Part shown: positions 1 to 5,013 of the stretch, in pieces
Layout: each line of letters starts with the position of its first letter
How positions within the stretch are numbered: the stretch's first letter is position 1
DNA from: Cyanobacteria bacterium OH_CFB_184
Lineage (GTDB): Bacteria; Cyanobacteriota; Vampirovibrionia; Gastranaerophilales; Gastranaerophilaceae
Direction: 5' to 3'
DNA: 5,013 bases
Assembly: GCA_023414155.1 (NCBI GenBank)
Contig: JAEZOG010000135.1
Location: 1-5,013, forward strand
Made by a program: the position numbers and the translations under genes
Notes under the pieces: model-generated
Database searches by the model: none
What the model was told of the DNA's origin: nothing
What the model saw: only the letters and a program-made list of their open reading frames with translations

Positions 1-80
1 ACTTTTGCAAGAGTTTCAATTAACTCCATGTAATCTTTGATGTTGAATTTTTTTGAAGTTGATTCAGTATTCAAGCTCAT
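1..80 (-). CDS. N-terminal 26 codons of an unidentified protein, cut by the window edge
   Basis: Reading leftward from the ATG at 80-78 the frame stays open to the edge. It encodes 26 residues beginning MSLNTESTSKKFNIKDYM and continuing ELIETLAK. An in-frame TAA lies at 89-87, only two codons upstream of the ATG, so this ATG is the earliest start. The only other Met is residue 18, which would leave almost nothing in view. The Shine-Dalgarno is poor: just an AAAGAA stretch close to the start. The pattern of a short polar head followed by an amphipathic helix (IKDYMELIETLAK) loosely recalls the N-terminus of biotin carboxyl carrier proteins (AccB), which often open with a helix of this kind. 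That resemblance rests on about 13 residues and is a guess only. The gene diverges from the one at 521 and shares the long intergenic region with it. Confidence 0.55.
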   Translation of the reverse strand, partial: MSLNTESTSKKFNIKDYMELIETLAK

Positions 81-132
81 ATTTCTTTAATCACATTTTC
101 CCTAAAGCTATTCTATATTAAAATAAAATTGA

Positions 133-142
133 ATGCTAGCAT
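133..142. repeat. Perfect 10-bp palindrome, possible operator
   Basis: ATGCTAGCAT is a perfect inverted repeat with no spacer. It lies 53 bp upstream of the minus-strand start at 80, about where a promoter for that gene would be. A dyad of this size could bind a dimeric repressor, but a single 10-bp palindrome is also expected by chance at this scale. No second copy was noticed. Confidence 0.2.
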
Positions 143-177
143 GGTTCCAATATATTAAAAAAATATTATTATATTTC

Positions 178-206
178 TTAATAACTGAATAAGCATGAGA
201 TATAAT
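178..206 (+). promoter_or_regulatory. Candidate sigma-70 type promoter pointing at the 521 gene
   Basis: A perfect TATAAT is at 201-206 and a 4/6 match to the -35 consensus (TTAATA) is at 178-183, with a 17-bp spacer. Transcription would begin near 212-214, giving a leader of about 308 bases before the ATG at 521. The spacing is ideal, but the surroundings are so AT-rich that a chance match is quite possible, and a nearer promoter may also serve the gene. Confidence 0.35.
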
Positions 207-391
207 CTGTAGTTTGGGGAATATTGTTTTGTAAATATCATTTTTTGGATGAGTCATTACTGGTTTTCTTATTTATCTTAGTCTTATATGGCTTTAAAAA
301 TATATTCGAAAAAATAGCTTACTGACTAATATTAAAAAATGTAAACACGAATTTTTGGCCCTAAATGCTTAGTGTTACAATTGATAAGGTT

Positions 392-406
392 GTTTTTTTA
401 AAAAAC
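392..406. repeat. T7A6 tract forming a near-perfect dyad
   Basis: G, seven T, six A, C form a symmetric block (extended by T391 and A407) about 115 bp upstream of the 521 start. Adjacent T and A tracts alter DNA curvature and flexibility and can act as promoter UP-like elements. As RNA the dyad would be weak and lacks a GC-rich stem, so I do not call it a terminator. Confidence 0.25.
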
Positions 407-478
407 ATAAATTAACTTATCTAGCAATTTCTAAATGTCACGGTTATTTATAAAGTTGTCAAGAATGATCTAAACGTT

Positions 479-505
479 AATAAGTAATAAATAGTAAATA
501 AGTAA
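479..505 (+). repeat. A-rich leader with directly repeated AATAAGTAA
   Basis: AATAAGTAA occurs at 479-487 and again at 497-505, start to start 18 bp, within a stretch made almost wholly of A, T and single Gs. As the mRNA leader just before the ribosome-binding site it would be nearly unstructured, which usually favours ribosome access. It may have grown by slippage; a regulatory role is speculative. Confidence 0.3.
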
Positions 506-510
506 ATAAA

Positions 511-514
511 GGGG
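511..514 (+). promoter_or_regulatory. Ribosome-binding site of the 521 gene
   Basis: AAAGGGG ends six bases before the ATG at 521. It is a G-rich, slightly off-consensus Shine-Dalgarno placed at a normal distance, and it is the only G-run in an otherwise A/T-rich leader. It supports this ATG as the start. Confidence 0.7.
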
Positions 515-520
515 AACCAA

Positions 521-1639
521 ATGATTCAATCACCAACTAGCCAGTATCCACAAGGTATCACACCGCAAGCTGTACAACAACCAGTACAACTAGCTGCACC
601 TCAAGTTGCTCAACCTGCTGTTCAACAACAAGCTCCTGCAGGATACTATAATTACCCTAGTTCAAATTTCTATCAATATCCTCAAGCTCAACCATCACAA
701 GCAAACGCAGTAAATATTCAAATATACAATCCACAAGCATATGCAGGATCTAATGGACAAGCGCAAGTTTCTCCAGGTACATCATACCCTCCCATGCCTG
801 CACAATTTATGCCAGCGGCTCCAGTAGTTAATCAAATTGCTCAAGCACCTGCTGCTGTTCCCCCAGCACCTGTGATTACTGAAGAAGCTCCAACTGCAGC
901 ACCAGCTGCACCGGCTCCAGAAGCACCTGTTGCTCAAGCTCCAGCTGCTGCACCGGCGGAAGCTCCAAAAGTAGAAGAGCCTAAAGCTCAAGCACCTGCA
1001 GTTGATGTTCAATCATTCAAACAACGTCTAGCTGGTACTAATTTAGAAGATCAATCAAAAGCAATCGAAGAAATTGCAGAATTAACTCAAAATAACCCTG
1101 CTGAAGCAACTGCTTTATTAGATACTCAAATTATGGAAGGTCTTTTAGGCGTAATTGCAAAAGACACAACAACATTAGCAGGACCTACTCCTAAACAATT
1201 AGAATTAAGACAGCAAATCATTGCAGGTAAAGAATTGGCAGAAGCTGATAAAGCTGAAGCAAATACAATTACTCCAATGGAAACAGCTGAAAGAAACAAA
1301 CAATATGCACTTTATACAGTAGCTTTCTTACAAAACCTTCTTTCTTCAGAAGTTGAAAAAAGAAACGGCGTAAAAGTTGATATCAAAGATCTTCCAGGTA
1401 TTGAACAAGTAGTTCAAACTGCAAAAGCAGATCCAAATCCACTTTTAAGAGTTAGCGCATTAGCTTCGTTATCACACATCGCTAAACCAGAGTACAAACC
1501 GGTTCTTTCTCAAGTATTTGAATTAGCAAAAACAGATGCAGATGTGAATGTTCAAGAAGCAGCTAAAAAAGCCGCTGATCAATTAGCTACAATCGCTGAT
1601 GCTCCAGCTGCAGCACCTGTAGAAGCTCCAAAAGCATAA
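521..1639 (+). CDS. Pro/Gln/Ala-rich protein with C-terminal HEAT-like helical domain
   Basis: This is a 372-residue protein of unknown role. Residues 1-160 are low complexity and probably disordered: Gln/Pro/Ala-rich at 1-40, Tyr/Pro/Gln-rich at 41-75 with a distinctive NAVNIQIYNPQAY at 62-74, then almost pure Pro/Ala/Glu at 108-160. Residues 161-356 look alpha-helical. The part at 304-355 resembles two HEAT repeats (DPNPLLRVSALASLSHI, then DADVNVQEAAKKAADQL), and 164-190 looks like a further helix pair. The tail (361-371, APAAAPVEAPK) nearly repeats residues 140-150. No signal peptide, membrane segment or Cys is present, so a cytoplasmic scaffold or adaptor is the best inference. The Pro-rich arm would act as a flexible tether and the HEAT part as a protein-binding surface. 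Codon choice favours GCT/GCA, CCA and CAA, and the gene has its own ribosome-binding site, tandem TAA TAA stops and a strong terminator, consistent with high, monocistronic expression. Confidence 0.9.
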   Translation: MIQSPTSQYPQGITPQAVQQPVQLAAPQVAQPAVQQQAPAGYYNYPSSNFYQYPQAQPSQANAVNIQIYNPQAYAGSNGQAQVSPGTSYPPMPAQFMPAAPVVNQIAQAPAAVPPAPVITEEAPTAAPAAPAPEAPVAQAPAAAPAEAPKVEEPKAQAPAVDVQSFKQRLAGTNLEDQSKAIEEIAELTQNNPAEATALLDTQIMEGLLGVIAKDTTTLAGPTPKQLELRQQIIAGKELAEADKAEANTITPMETAERNKQYALYTVAFLQNLLSSEVEKRNGVKVDIKDLPGIEQVVQTAKADPNPLLRVSALASLSHIAKPEYKPVLSQVFELAKTDADVNVQEAAKKAADQLATIADAPAAAPVEAPKA

Positions 1640-1660
1640 TAATTTAAACTTATAAAAATC

Positions 1661-1695
1661 ATAAAAAGAGTAACTAATTTAGTTGCTCTTTTTAT
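1661..1695. terminator. Bidirectional Rho-independent terminator between convergent genes
   Basis: Bases 1661-1675 pair with 1681-1695 to give a 15-bp stem with one G-T wobble (T1671 with G1685) around a 5-base loop, AATTT. On the plus strand the stem runs into a T-rich tract (1689-1699, one A). On the minus strand the complement of A1663-A1667 gives a U-run, followed by another at 1654-1658. It therefore can end transcription from both the 521 gene and the minus-strand gene. The stop codon of the minus-strand gene (1694-1692) lies inside the stem. Confidence 0.9.
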
Positions 1696-2156
1696 TTTTG
1701 GAAATGGTGAATTTTTTCAGCTAAACTTACTCTTTCATCGTATTTTTTTTGATGGCAGCTTAAGCCGTTTGTTTTGTTGTATTCTGCTTGGGCTGTAACT
1801 TGTTCAAGAAGGTTGAATTTTTCGTTTTCGTTTGATGGAATTGTGGTTCCAGATATTTTTGTAACGCCTTTTTGAAAGTTTGGAGTTTTTGATAAATCAA
1901 TCGTGACCAGCATGTCTTTTAAGCTGATTAAGTCGTTTTTATAAAGCTCTTTGTACATTTCATTAGCTTCTTTTTGAGAAATGTTGGTTATGTCGTATTT
2001 ATCGACTATTGATTTAAATGTTGTGCTTTCATTTGATTGAGAAAAAACATCAGAAATTCCTTCTGCGACCTTAGTTATTGTCTTTTGTAAGTCTGCAGTA
2101 TTTTTGATCCCGATATTGCTTAGTGCTTTTGAGGCATCTATTGCTCCAATATTCAT
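1692..2156 (-). CDS. 154-residue protein of unknown function
   Basis: I do not recognise the family. The protein is hydrophilic, rich in Lys, Asn, Ser and Thr, without signal peptide or membrane segment, with a single Cys (134). Helices are likely at about 5-40 (ASKALSNIGI, then ADLQKTITKVAEGISDVF) and 112-130. Residues 59-86 have the form IS-x-KE-x-x-x-MYKELYKNDLISLKDML. This recalls a short helix-loop-helix pattern in small bacterial proteins of the type 'x-LY-x-x-G-x-IS-x-x-DY', but the resemblance is only an impression. The gene is judged real because it has a strong Shine-Dalgarno (GGAGG, 2171-2167) ten bases before the ATG, a protein-like composition, and a terminator at its end. It is convergent with the 521 gene and divergent from the 2282 gene, so it is probably transcribed alone. 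Its TAA falls in the terminator stem, which leaves essentially no 3' untranslated spacer. Confidence 0.82.
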   Translation of the reverse strand: MNIGAIDASKALSNIGIKNTADLQKTITKVAEGISDVFSQSNESTTFKSIVDKYDITNISQKEANEMYKELYKNDLISLKDMLVTIDLSKTPNFQKGVTKISGTTIPSNENEKFNLLEQVTAQAEYNKTNGLSCHQKKYDERVSLAEKIHHFQK

Positions 2157-2166
2157 ATATAACCAT

Positions 2167-2171
2167 CCTCC
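2167..2171 (-). promoter_or_regulatory. Strong Shine-Dalgarno of the minus-strand gene
   Basis: On the minus strand GGAGG is followed by ten bases and then the ATG at 2156-2154. An ATG also occurs at 2166-2164, directly next to the motif, but it is too close to be used and is in another frame. This site fixes the start, and it contrasts with the absence of such a motif before the two plus-strand genes to the right. Confidence 0.8.
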
Positions 2172-2245
2172 ACTTTAAAATTATCAAACTTTTTGAATAT
2201 ATGTATCGTTTCAAAATAGTATATTTTTAAATTTATTGTTACGTT

Positions 2246-2275
2246 TTGGACAAGTTATTTAAAATATAGTTAAAT
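2246..2275 (+). promoter_or_regulatory. Candidate promoter for the 2282 operon, giving little or no leader
   Basis: TTGGAC (2246-2251, 5/6 to consensus) is followed after 18 bp by TTAAAT (2270-2275). A TATAGT (2265-2270) overlaps the latter but would be only 13 bp from the -35. Either -10 puts the transcription start within about five bases of the ATG at 2282. The divergent gap to the minus-strand gene is only 125 bp, so the promoter must be in this interval unless it lies inside the neighbour. The AT-rich context lowers certainty. Confidence 0.4.
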
Positions 2276-2281
2276 ATATAT

Positions 2282-2623
2282 ATGACAGATAACATTAACG
2301 ATAAAGTAATAGATATATTTAAAAGGCACGAGAGTTCTTCTAGCAATGAAGATGCCAGAGTTAAGTTCTTTAAAGGGTTTAACTATGTCAGATTAGATAA
2401 AGATGCAAACGGGAAATCGTTCAAAGAATCATATCTCTTGGAGTATGCGCAAAAGTGCCAGTATATAGTTAGAGTAATGAAAGAAAAAGATGGTCAGGTT
2501 GCTCTTTATAACTATAAAGTTCCTCATGACAGGGTTATTGAGTTTATCGGTAAATTTGCGAATAACGAATTAAGTGGTAAGATAATTGAGATAGATAAAT
2601 ATATCCCAGAAGATTTAGCATAA
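2282..2623 (+). CDS. 113-residue protein of unknown function, first gene of the radical SAM operon
   Basis: I do not recognise the family. The protein is small, charged and soluble, with no signal peptide or membrane segment and one Cys (59). A Ser/Asn/Glu-rich linker (about 17-25) separates a short N-terminal helix from a compact part. That part has probable beta strands (FFKGFNYVRLD, CQYIVRVMKEKDGQVALYNYKV) followed by a helix (HDRVIEFIGKFANNEL) and a last strand (KIIEIDKYI), a plausible small alpha/beta domain. The start is forced: an in-frame TAG lies at 2267-2269, and the next Met after residue 1 is residue 66. No Shine-Dalgarno precedes the ATG; the 20 bases before it are nearly all A and T. 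The TAA at 2621-2623 is followed with no gap by the ATG of the radical SAM gene in the same frame, so the two are surely cotranscribed. A partner or regulatory role for that enzyme is possible but unproven. Confidence 0.82.
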   Translation: MTDNINDKVIDIFKRHESSSSNEDARVKFFKGFNYVRLDKDANGKSFKESYLLEYAQKCQYIVRVMKEKDGQVALYNYKVPHDRVIEFIGKFANNELSGKIIEIDKYIPEDLA

Positions 2624-5013
2624 ATGTCACAAAATTTAGATCCAAAAACACAAGCCAGTTTATTTAAAGTAAAAAAACCTTATCAATACGTTGGAGCAGA
2701 ATATTTAAGTTATAACAAAGAGTGGAATGTCGGCGACGTCACTATGGCGCTTGCTTTTCCTGATAAGTATGAAGTTGCTATAAGTAATTTAGGGCAAAGG
2801 ATTTTATACGATAATATTAATTCTACAGAAAACCTTGTTGCAGATAGGGTTTATGCTCCTGATTTTGATTTTAGGCAAGTTTTAAAAGATGAAAACATTC
2901 TTTTATATACTTTAGAAAAGAAAAAACAGGTAAAAGATTTTGATTTTGTTGGTTTTTCATTTCAGTACGAATTATGCTATCCAATAGTTTTAGAGATGCT
3001 TTCATTGAGCGGAATTGCAATAAAACGCGATGAAAGAAAAGAAGATGATCCAATCATCACAGCAGGCGGTCCTTGTTGTTATAATCCAATACCAATGTCT
3101 GATTTTATAGATTTATTTATGATCGGTGATGGTGAAGACGTAATCATTGAGATGATGCAAAAATATAAAGAGTTAAAGTCTCAAGGTGCTTCAAGGCTAG
3201 AAATAATTGAAAATCTTTCAAATATAGAAGGAATTTATTCACCTGCATTTCCAAAAACGACAAGAAAAAGAATTGCTCAGCTAAAAGAAGGTGAACATCC
3301 TACTATAAATCCTATCCCTTATTCTAGTTCTATCCATGATAGAACAGTAATTGAAATAAGAAGAGGTTGCGGAAGAATGTGCAGGTTCTGTCAACCAGGG
3401 CATATAAACCTTCCTGTACGAGAAAGAAAAGCAGAAGATATAATAAATCTTGTTAAACAATCAGTTGAAAAAACAGGGTATGACGAATATTCATTGCTTT
3501 CGTTATCTTCTAACGATTATACAAATATTGAAAGTGTCATTGAAGAATTATCCTGTTGTTTAAATGAGAAAAGAATTTCAGCGTCTTTGCCAAGCCAAAG
3601 AATAGATAGATACAGCACAAAATTGGCAAATTTAGTCCAGGGAGTGAGAAAGTCCACTGTTACTTTAGCTCCAGAAGCTGGTAGTCAAAGATTAAGAGAC
3701 GTAATAAACAAAAACCTCACAGAAGAACAGATTATTGAATCAGTTTTAAACTGTTATTCGAATGGTTTTAGCTCGATTAAACTTTATTTTATATTAGGGC
3801 TTCCGACTGAAACGCTTGAAGACTTAGATGAAATGGCTGAATTATTAAACAAAATCAGATATAGAGCTTTGCTTTTAAAAAGAGAAAAAGAACTAAAAGA
3901 TACAATAAAAATAACTTGCACAGTTTCAATCTTTGTTCCTAAGCCATTTACTCCTTTTCAATGGCACAGGCAAAATTCAAGAGAAGAAATAAAAGAAAAG
4001 TTAGATTATTTGCTCCAAAAGACAAAACCGATAAAAGGAGTAAAAATTAATTACCATAACAGCTATGTTTCAAGGCTTGAAGCTGCTATCTCAAGAGGAG
4101 ATTCTAGGATCGGTGAATTTATGTACAAGCTTCATAAAGCAGGCGCGTATATGACAACCTGGGATGAAAACATCGATAGAGACCTATGGGATGAGTTAGC
4201 CGCAGATTGTTCTATTTCGTTAGAAGAACTTGCTTCAAAACAATATGAAACAGAAGAGAACCTTCCTTGGGACGTGATTGATGTCGGTATTTCAAAAGAC
4301 TGGTTCAAGCAGGAATATAAAAAAGCATTAGAAAACCAAAATACAATCCCGTGCGAGTTTAATTGTGTTAGATGTGGAGTTTGTAAAAATTATAATGTTA
4401 AAAAAGTAATAGATTCAGTTTATACACCAAAACTTACTGAAAAAGCTGAAAGAATAAACCCTGACCCTAAAAAATATAGAATTAAACTTACAAAAGAAAA
4501 TGAATTAAGATACCTTTCACACTTAGATTGGCAAAATACAATAATAAAAACGCTTTATAGAAGCGGGTTGAATTTGTGTTTTTCTCAAGGGTTTAACCCA
4601 TCACCAAAAACTTCATTGGGTATTGCGCTTCCAATATTTATCGAGAGCCAGTGTGAGCTTATTGATATAGAGATTGCTGATGATCTGGATGAAAATGAAT
4701 TGATGCAGATTTTAAATAATTCTCTTCCCGAGAATATAAAAGTTTTAAATGTTTCAAAAATTGAAAAAGACACTAAATCTATTGATATAACTACTCAATG
4801 GGCAATGTATGAATATTCTTCTTTTGACAAAGGTCTTTCAAATTTAAATGATATGTTGTATATTATAGATAAGATTTCTTCGAGTGATGAATTATTCATA
4901 GAGAAGAAAAATAAAAAAGGTATAAAAAAACTCGTAAATATTAGACCTTCAATAAAATCATCAAAAATTGAAAATGATAAACTTCAATTGATTTTAAAAG
5001 TAGGGCAAAATAG
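2624..5013 (+). CDS. TIGR03960-type B12-binding-like/radical SAM protein fused to DUF2344 (3' end missing)
   Basis: The frame is open for 796 codons to the window edge. Residues about 10-175 match the N-terminal cobalamin-binding-like domain of TIGR03960 proteins (FPDKYEVAISNLGQRILYD from 45, DFDFVGFSFQYEL at 105-117, AGGPCCYNP from 147, GDGED at 168-172). No DxHxxG motif is seen, so B12 binding is not assured. The radical SAM core carries Cys249, Cys253 and Cys256 (RGCGRMCRFC), the CxxxCxxC set that holds a 4Fe-4S cluster and SAM. Further family blocks are APEAG at 349-353, LYFILGLPTET at 387-397, VPKPFTPFQW at 438-447 and RGD at 491-493. A second Cys set, 577/581/584/587, may bind another metal or cluster. 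DUF2344 (TIGR03936 type) starts near 617 (YRIKLTKENELRYLSHLDW) and is cut by the edge. The two parts are often separate adjacent genes; here they are fused. The reaction is unknown. The ATG at 2624 fits the family's usual N-terminus; no clear Shine-Dalgarno is present, only a weak AGAAGA about ten bases upstream. Confidence 0.93.
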   Translation, partial: MSQNLDPKTQASLFKVKKPYQYVGAEYLSYNKEWNVGDVTMALAFPDKYEVAISNLGQRILYDNINSTENLVADRVYAPDFDFRQVLKDENILLYTLEKKKQVKDFDFVGFSFQYELCYPIVLEMLSLSGIAIKRDERKEDDPIITAGGPCCYNPIPMSDFIDLFMIGDGEDVIIEMMQKYKELKSQGASRLEIIENLSNIEGIYSPAFPKTTRKRIAQLKEGEHPTINPIPYSSSIHDRTVIEIRRGCGRMCRFCQPGHINLPVRERKAEDIINLVKQSVEKTGYDEYSLLSLSSNDYTNIESVIEELSCCLNEKRISASLPSQRIDRYSTKLANLVQGVRKSTVTLAPEAGSQRLRDVINKNLTEEQIIESVLNCYSNGFSSIKLYFILGLPTETLEDLDEMAELLNKIRYRALLLKREKELKDTIKITCTVSIFVPKPFTPFQWHRQNSREEIKEKLDYLLQKTKPIKGVKINYHNSYVSRLEAAISRGDSRIGEFMYKLHKAGAYMTTWDENIDRDLWDELAADCSISLEELASKQYETEENLPWDVIDVGISKDWFKQEYKKALENQNTIPCEFNCVRCGVCKNYNVKKVIDSVYTPKLTEKAERINPDPKKYRIKLTKENELRYLSHLDWQNTIIKTLYRSGLNLCFSQGFNPSPKTSLGIALPIFIESQCELIDIEIADDLDENELMQILNNSLPENIKVLNVSKIEKDTKSIDITTQWAMYEYSSFDKGLSNLNDMLYIIDKISSSDELFIEKKNKKGIKKLVNIRPSIKSSKIENDKLQLILKVGQN

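Larger units (their letters stand above)
81..520. other. 440-bp gene-free divergent intergenic region
   Basis: I see no credible coding sequence on either strand here: all frames are broken by frequent stops and the base composition is more AT-rich than in the genes. It lies between the divergent starts at 80 (minus) and 521 (plus), so it must contain the promoters of both. Separable elements are a consensus-like promoter (178-206), a perfect 10-bp palindrome (133-142), a T7A6 tract (392-406) and an A-rich, G-poor leader with a repeated 9-mer (479-505) next to the ribosome-binding site. A TTGTCA at 456-461 could be a -35 box closer to the gene, but the best -10 near it (TAATAA, 478-483) is weak. 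A long 5' leader or a small RNA is possible but not shown. Confidence 0.6.

Noticed and set aside
133..192. Tiny hydrophobic ORF (19 residues, MLAWFQYIKKILLYFLITE) on the plus strand
   Set aside because: It looks like a small membrane peptide, but it has no ribosome-binding site, its ATG is part of a palindrome, and AT-rich DNA readily yields Ile/Leu/Phe/Tyr-rich short frames.
341..378. Possible hairpin: GTAAACAC pairing with GTGTTAC
   Set aside because: It has seven to eight pairs with a bulge and a loop of over 20 bases, and no U-run directly after. It is too weak to call a terminator or riboswitch without comparative support.
782..1012. 76-codon open frame on the minus strand, Cys/Ser/Trp-rich
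   Set aside because: It is antisense to the Pro/Ala-rich part of the 521 gene. Its odd Ser/Cys/Trp/Arg composition is what the complement of GCT/CCA repeats gives, and no ribosome-binding site is seen.
2871..3053. 60-codon open frame on the minus strand
   Set aside because: It lies wholly inside the radical SAM gene, whose N-terminal family motifs are intact over this stretch, so this is a chance antisense frame.
4585..4773. 62-codon open frame on the minus strand, Ser/Ile/Phe-rich
   Set aside because: It lies inside the DUF2344 part of the radical SAM gene and has a composition typical of antisense to Lys/Glu/Asp-rich coding DNA.
1..5013. CRISPR arrays, insertion sequences, tRNA or rRNA genes, toxin-antitoxin or defence genes
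   Set aside because: I looked for regularly spaced repeats, terminal inverted repeats around a transposase, cloverleaf patterns and known defence motifs, and saw none. The gene content is chromosomal housekeeping-like plus small unknowns.

Overview
The window is AT-rich bacterial DNA using the standard bacterial code: no in-frame TGA occurs in the long reading frame, Trp is TGG, and Arg is mostly AGA. It holds one strongly recognisable gene, three genes or gene fragments of unknown function and one Pro/Gln/Ala-rich HEAT-like protein. The recognisable gene is a fused TIGR03960 radical SAM / DUF2344 protein, an architecture I associate with Cyanobacteria and relatives and with some Firmicutes. 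Together with the low GC this makes a non-photosynthetic cyanobacterial relative (Gastranaerophilales/Melainabacteria) a reasonable guess. Low-GC Clostridia remain possible, and the assignment is an inference.

Layout: (1) Positions 1-80, minus strand, carry the first 26 codons of a gene that continues off the left edge. (2) Positions 81-520 are a gene-free, very AT-rich region with a consensus-like promoter, a 10-bp palindrome, a T7A6 tract and an A-rich leader. (3) Positions 521-1639, plus strand, encode a 372-residue protein with a long disordered Pro/Gln/Ala N-terminus and a helical HEAT-like C-terminal half. (4) A strong bidirectional terminator at 1661-1695 serves this gene and the convergent gene at 1692-2156 (minus strand, 154 residues, unknown). 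(5) A 125-bp divergent intergenic region follows. (6) Two plus-strand genes follow: a 113-residue unknown (2282-2623) and, beginning at the next base in the same reading frame, the radical SAM gene (2624 to beyond 5013).

The last two genes almost certainly form an operon. The 113-residue protein has no visible ribosome-binding site and may be read from a leaderless or nearly leaderless mRNA. The radical SAM gene then probably relies on coupled re-initiation. In many genomes TIGR03960/DUF2344 genes sit just upstream of rne/rng and rplU-rpmA, so those are the expected next genes, but this cannot be seen here. I see no CRISPR, mobile element, tRNA, rRNA or defence system, and nothing that amounts to a demonstrably new multi-gene system. 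The most unusual points are the TAA-ATG in-frame abutment and the HEAT-like protein with its repeated terminal motif.
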